Positions 46,347 through 49,792 of a DNA stretch of 49,792 nt are shown piece by piece. The DNA comes from Chitinophagales bacterium. Lineage in GTDB: Bacteria > Bacteroidota > Bacteroidia > Chitinophagales > Chitinophagaceae. The position numbers were made by a program, and so were the translations under genes. The DNA lies in NCBI GenBank assembly GCA_017303455.1, contig JAFLBM010000029.1, positions 1 through 49,792 of the forward strand, written 5' to 3'. Under the pieces are notes generated by a model. The model was not told where the DNA came from. It searched no databases and saw nothing but the letters and a program-made list of their open reading frames with translations. Each line of letters begins with the position of its first letter. The first letter of the stretch is position 1.

Positions 46347-47846
46347 ATGAAAGGATCTTTCCTTGCTCTTGCATTCGTTCTAAGCAGTTTTTTTATAGCC
46401 AATGCGCAGATAAGAGTTGCCCTTGTTCTCGGTGGTCACCAGTCCGAAGTAATGGAGGAGAACGATCTTCCTGATTTTTCTTCTTTTAAAAACGGGTATT
46501 CGGGCCGTACCGGCGTTCATTTTGGTTTTATAGCCGATGTGCCTTTTGCTGAAAAATCAAAACTGTTTTTTCAGCCCGGGATTATCTTTTTTAATAAAGG
46601 AAGAAAATTTGCCGGTGATATCAGCGGGGGTAGCGGCACTGTTTTCCAGTCTTCTGAACAATTCATTAATTATATCGACCTGCCGCTGAACCTCGTTTAT
46701 AAATTCAAACTCAGCTCCAAAACAAAATTCATTATTGGTGCAGGGCCTTATGCATCTTTTTTTTACAATGGAAAAGAAGCCAAAGAAACCAATGACCAGG
46801 GAACATTTACATCAGAAGAAAATTCAGACCTGCCAGTTGGTGATGCTCCCGGAAAATATAAAGTATTGAATTTTGGTGCCAACGCATTAGCGGGACTTGA
46901 ATTTGGCCGTGTATTCCTGACTGCTAATTACAGCCGCGGGTTGAATGATTTTTACCAGGCAAAAGATTATACCGGCACCTTCAAACACCAGGTGATCGGT
47001 GCCACACTGGGCATCTTTCTCGGCCCGCAAACAGCACCTGAAAAGAAAATAAAAGATAAAGACAAGGATGGTATTCCTGATGAACAGGATGCCTGCCCGG
47101 AAGAAGCTGGTTCTGCAGTTACAAAAGGCTGCCCGGATAAAGATGCTGACGGCATTCCTGACAAAGAAGATAAATGTATGGATGTACCGGGTGTTCTTGC
47201 TTATAAAGGTTGCCCTGCTCCAAAGGACAAAGATGCCGATGGTATTACTGATGATCTTGATAAATGCCCTGATGTACCCGGTGTGGCCCGGTATAATGGA
47301 TGCCCGGTTCCGGATTCAGATAATGATGGTGTGAATGATGATGATGATAAATGCCCGCAGGTAGTTGGCCTGGGACGTTATGAGGGTTGCCCTGTACCGG
47401 ATACCGATAGCGACGGAGTAAATGATGAAAATGACAAATGCCCGAAAGTACCGGGATTGAAAGAAAATAACGGCTGCCCTGCCGTACAGAAAGAAATCGT
47501 GGAGAAAGTCAACTATGCCGCCAAACGCATCCAGTTTGAGTTTTCAAAAGCGAACCTGCTGAAATCCTCGTTCAAAGTGCTGGATGAAGTGGTAACGATC
47601 ATGAAGCAAAACCCTGAATTGAAATTGTCGATCGAGGGGCACACCAGTGCGGATGCAAACTATAATGCCAATATACAATTATCACAGGACCGGGCCGATA
47701 ACGTAAAAACTTATTTTGAATCAAAAGGAATCGATGCCAACAGGCTTTCTGCCAAAGGTTTTGGACCGTCTCAGCCACTTAACAGTGGTAAGACGGAAGC
47801 TGAAAAAGCACAAAACCGGAGGGTGGAACTCAAACTAAGCAACTAA
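46347..47846 (+). CDS. OmpA-family outer-membrane protein with beta-barrel and TSP3 repeats
   Basis: The start at 46347 gives the signal peptide MKGSFLALAFVLSSFFIANA; 499 residues. Residues ~22-230 form a PorT-like eight-stranded barrel (PF13568 type: 'IDLPLNLVYKFKL', 'FGANALAGLEFGRVFLTANY'). Five calcium-binding thrombospondin type 3 repeats follow (~235-390), each D-x-D-x-D-G-[IV]-x-[DN] and ending in a CP/CMD pair, e.g. 'DKDADGIPDKEDKC'. The last ~110 residues are an OmpA domain ('FEFSKANL', 'IEGHTSADANYN', 'LSQDRADNVKTYF', 'NRRVELKL') that binds peptidoglycan. It anchors the outer membrane to the wall; the TSP3 stalk probably spans the periplasm. Confidence 0.95.
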   Translation: MKGSFLALAFVLSSFFIANAQIRVALVLGGHQSEVMEENDLPDFSSFKNGYSGRTGVHFGFIADVPFAEKSKLFFQPGIIFFNKGRKFAGDISGGSGTVFQSSEQFINYIDLPLNLVYKFKLSSKTKFIIGAGPYASFFYNGKEAKETNDQGTFTSEENSDLPVGDAPGKYKVLNFGANALAGLEFGRVFLTANYSRGLNDFYQAKDYTGTFKHQVIGATLGIFLGPQTAPEKKIKDKDKDGIPDEQDACPEEAGSAVTKGCPDKDADGIPDKEDKCMDVPGVLAYKGCPAPKDKDADGITDDLDKCPDVPGVARYNGCPVPDSDNDGVNDDDDKCPQVVGLGRYEGCPVPDTDSDGVNDENDKCPKVPGLKENNGCPAVQKEIVEKVNYAAKRIQFEFSKANLLKSSFKVLDEVVTIMKQNPELKLSIEGHTSADANYNANIQLSQDRADNVKTYFESKGIDANRLSAKGFGPSQPLNSGKTEAEKAQNRRVELKLSN

Positions 47847-47876
47847 GTCCGTCAATCGTTCGTCAAAATTCTCCCA

Positions 47877-47909
47877 AAACCCCTGCTTTTACCAAAAAAG
47901 CAGGGGTTT
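47877..47909 (+). terminator. Intrinsic terminator after the OmpA gene
   Basis: A 14-bp perfect stem AAACCCCTGCTTTT/AAAAGCAGGGGTTT (47877-47890 with 47896-47909) with a 5-nt loop. Confidence 0.92.
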
Positions 47910-47940
47910 AACATATGTAAATTGTATGAATGGTAATCAT

Positions 47941-47948
47941 TACTTTTG
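47941..47948 (+). promoter_or_regulatory. -7 promoter element for the S8 peptidase
   Basis: TACTTTTG matches TAnnTTTG exactly, 37 bp before the ATG at 47986. A TTG at 47922-47924 is present but at 16 bp rather than 20 bp. Confidence 0.45.
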
Positions 47949-47985
47949 ACGCCTTTAGCAAATTTGTAATATTAAAAAAACGCAA

Positions 47986-49683
47986 ATGACCAATTTATTG
48001 AAACGTACCTCTCTCCTGACGATCGGCGGATTGATGACATCTGCCCTGTTTGCCCAGGAAGTACCCAAGGGATGGCATATGCAGGATCCCAAAGCCAGCG
48101 GCTATTACGGGATCAGCATTGACAAAGCCTATGAATTTCTCAAAGCAAAAAAAGTAAAAAGCAATACGGTGATCGTAGCCGTGATAGATTCCGGTATTGA
48201 TACCACACATGAAGACCTCAAACCTGTTTTATGGGTCAATAAAAAAGAGATCCCCGGTAATGGAATAGATGATGATAAGAATGGTTATATCGATGATATC
48301 AATGGCTGGAATTTTCTCGGCAGCCGGGATGGTAAACAGAACGTGGAAAAGGATTCATATGAAGCCGCAAGGGTTTATCACAAGTACAAATCAAAATATG
48401 ATGGCAAAGACGTGGATGCCGGCAAACTTTCTAAAGAAGAAAAGTTTGAGTATGAAATGTGGAAACGTTCCAAAGAAGAAGTAGCCGGTGGTGATTCCAA
48501 AACAAGCACGATGGAACTGGTATTCCTGAAAAGAGCCTATAACAGTGCTACCAAAGCCGACAGCATCCTCCGTAAAGCAATGGGTAAAGAAAAATACACC
48601 GGCAAGGAACTGGAAGCATTTACTTCTGATGATGCAGATGTAAAAAAAGCCAAGAATATGATCTACGGCCTGATGTCGGGTAATGATGCCCTGGAGTCGA
48701 ATAATGAAGAGTTTGTGGGTGGCTTTGGAGAGTATGTGGAAAGTGAAATGAAAAAAGCAGAAGCGGCTGAAACAGCCCCGGAAAATTACAGAGCCAATAT
48801 CGTTAAAGATAACTACAGTGATTTCAACGATAAATTCTACGGAAACAATAATGTGTTTGTAAATAATAAATCTGCTTTACACGGCACCCACGTTTCTGGT
48901 ATCATTGCTGCCGCAAGAGGCAATGGCAAAGGAATGGATGGTGTGGCAGATAATGTAAGGATCATGTCACTTCGTGCTGTTCCGGACGGTGATGAGCATG
49001 ATAAAGATATCGCCCTGGCCATCCGCTATGCGGCTGATAATGGCGCACAGGTGATCAATATGAGTTTTGGTAAAGGTTTTTCTCCTGAAAAACAATGGGT
49101 GGATGATGCCGTGAAGTATGCAGAAAGTAAAGGTGTGTTACTGGTTCATGCTGCCGGTAACGATGCGAAAAATATCGATACCAGCTTTAACTACCCCACT
49201 CCCGTTTTCAATGATGGCAACAGAGCCGGTAACTGGATCACTGTTGGTGCCAGCGGCCCTAACAATGAAAACGGCAACAGCCTTACCGCTAATTTCTCTA
49301 ACTATGGCAAACAGGAAGTGGATGTGTTTGCTCCCGGTGTAAAGATCTATGCAACGGTGCCTGGTGGTAATACGTACCAGAATTTACAGGGAACCAGTAT
49401 GGCTTCTCCGGTGGTGGCCGGGCTGGCAGCACTGATCCTGCAATATTATCCTGCATTAAGTCCGCAGCAGGTGAAAATGGTGATCGAGAAATCAGCGCAA
49501 AAACCGGCACTGAAAGTAAAGAACCCCGGCACCGGTGAAGAAGTGGATCTTTCTGATATCAGCCGTTCCGGTGGTGTGATCAATGCCTACGAGGCCCTGA
49601 AACTGGCTTCTACCCTAAAAGGTGAAAGAAATAAAAACAGCAAAGCTGTTAAATCCACAGTAAAGCCAAAGAGAAAGGGATAA
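47986..49683 (+). CDS. Secreted S8 (subtilisin-like) serine peptidase with large insertion
   Basis: 565 residues. Signal peptide 'LLTIGGLMTSALFAQ'. The catalytic triad is Asp68 in 'VIDSGID', His299 in 'HGTHVSGI' and Ser471 in 'GTSMASPVV'. Between Asp and His, about 230 residues separate the motifs where a subtilisin has ~30; the insert is charged and helical. 'VHAAGNDAKN' supplies the oxyanion Asn region. The C-terminus is Lys-rich (KPKRKG) with no Por-type sorting domain, so it is probably periplasmic or released rather than T9SS-exported. Complete gene near the window end. Confidence 0.94.
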   Translation: MTNLLKRTSLLTIGGLMTSALFAQEVPKGWHMQDPKASGYYGISIDKAYEFLKAKKVKSNTVIVAVIDSGIDTTHEDLKPVLWVNKKEIPGNGIDDDKNGYIDDINGWNFLGSRDGKQNVEKDSYEAARVYHKYKSKYDGKDVDAGKLSKEEKFEYEMWKRSKEEVAGGDSKTSTMELVFLKRAYNSATKADSILRKAMGKEKYTGKELEAFTSDDADVKKAKNMIYGLMSGNDALESNNEEFVGGFGEYVESEMKKAEAAETAPENYRANIVKDNYSDFNDKFYGNNNVFVNNKSALHGTHVSGIIAAARGNGKGMDGVADNVRIMSLRAVPDGDEHDKDIALAIRYAADNGAQVINMSFGKGFSPEKQWVDDAVKYAESKGVLLVHAAGNDAKNIDTSFNYPTPVFNDGNRAGNWITVGASGPNNENGNSLTANFSNYGKQEVDVFAPGVKIYATVPGGNTYQNLQGTSMASPVVAGLAALILQYYPALSPQQVKMVIEKSAQKPALKVKNPGTGEEVDLSDISRSGGVINAYEALKLASTLKGERNKNSKAVKSTVKPKRKG

Positions 49684-49704
49684 ATTATTATTGGTATATA
49701 AATG

Positions 49705-49734
49705 AAAAAGACTCCTGTGATATGGAGTCTTTTT
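49705..49734. terminator. Bidirectional intrinsic terminator
   Basis: An 11-bp stem AAAAAGACTCC/GGAGTCTTTTT (49705-49715 with 49724-49734) with an 8-nt loop; T runs on both strands. Confidence 0.92.
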
Positions 49735-49760
49735 CGTTTTATTGTAATTATATCATTGGG

Positions 49761-49792
49761 TTATTCCACGGTGTTTACCCCCACTTTACTTT
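49761..49792 (-). CDS. Possible C-terminal end of a minus-strand gene
   Basis: The last 32 bp read on the minus strand end ...SKVGVNTVE then TAA (49763-49761), a plausible protein C-terminus. The bidirectional terminator lies 27 bp beyond, as expected for a convergent neighbour. Too short to assign; other frames are not excluded. Confidence 0.25.
   Translation of the reverse strand, partial: SKVGVNTVE

Noticed and set aside
1..49792. CRISPR array, tRNA or rRNA genes, insertion sequence or prophage
   Set aside because: No regularly spaced repeats, no cloverleaf-like spacers, no transposase or phage genes, and spacers are mostly too short to hold them.

Overview
This is a contiguous, gene-dense chromosomal segment from a member of the Bacteroidota, most likely the Chitinophagaceae or a close relative. 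The evidence is the family content (DUF4270 lipoprotein, GSCFA protein, LVIVD-repeat lipoproteins, thrombospondin type 3/OmpA porin, a divergent second EF-G, RRM protein with a glycine-rich tail). Several genes are also preceded by the lineage's -7 promoter element TAnnTTTG, and obvious Shine-Dalgarno sequences are scarce. I see no insertion sequence, prophage, CRISPR array, rRNA or tRNA. The genes are intact; only the two window edges cut genes.

Layout. 0-5 kb: the tail of a Gfo/Idh/MocA oxidoreductase, then small genes (DUF4268, lipocalin-like, DUF4440 lipoprotein, membrane protein, SRPBCC, thioredoxin/TPR). 4.2-6 kb: a small exported Cys/His protein divergent from a short AraC-type regulator, which is followed by a short-chain dehydrogenase whose upstream region carries two direct repeats 21 bp apart. 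6-10 kb: RRM RNA-binding protein, DinB-like protein, an exported Ppx/GppA-like protein and a type I pullulanase. 10.4-13 kb: a GMC dehydrogenase and its Tat-exported small subunit. 13-18 kb, minus strand: two LVIVD lipoproteins, an EF-G paralog with a changed GTPase centre, a coiled-coil protein and a W/H/R-rich exported protein.

18-28 kb is housekeeping: dnaG on plus; CYTH protein, M48 lipoprotein peptidase, plsY, prmA, pnp, rpsO and a bioF-like gene on minus. 28-35 kb: miaE, a NahK-like sugar kinase with an aldose 1-epimerase, then rlmB-mvaB-GSCFA and metK on minus. 35-46 kb: DUF4270 and a half-length glycogen synthase-like gene diverge from panC-panD-flippase-rfaE2, followed by ppk1-ppx, a four-helix-bundle gene flanked by inverted AT-rich repeats, and panB. 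panB, panC and panD together cover pantoate and beta-alanine supply and their condensation to pantothenate, except for ketopantoate reductase. 44.7-49.8 kb: an ALDH7-type dehydrogenase, an OmpA/TSP3 outer-membrane protein and an S8 peptidase.

Most of the window is conserved core chromosome. The points most worth a second look are the EF-G paralog lacking the catalytic His, the exported Ppx-like protein with altered phosphate motifs, the half glycogen synthase without its KTGG motif, the four-helix-bundle cassette, the AraC-type direct repeats, and several places where terminators, promoters and start codons are interleaved.
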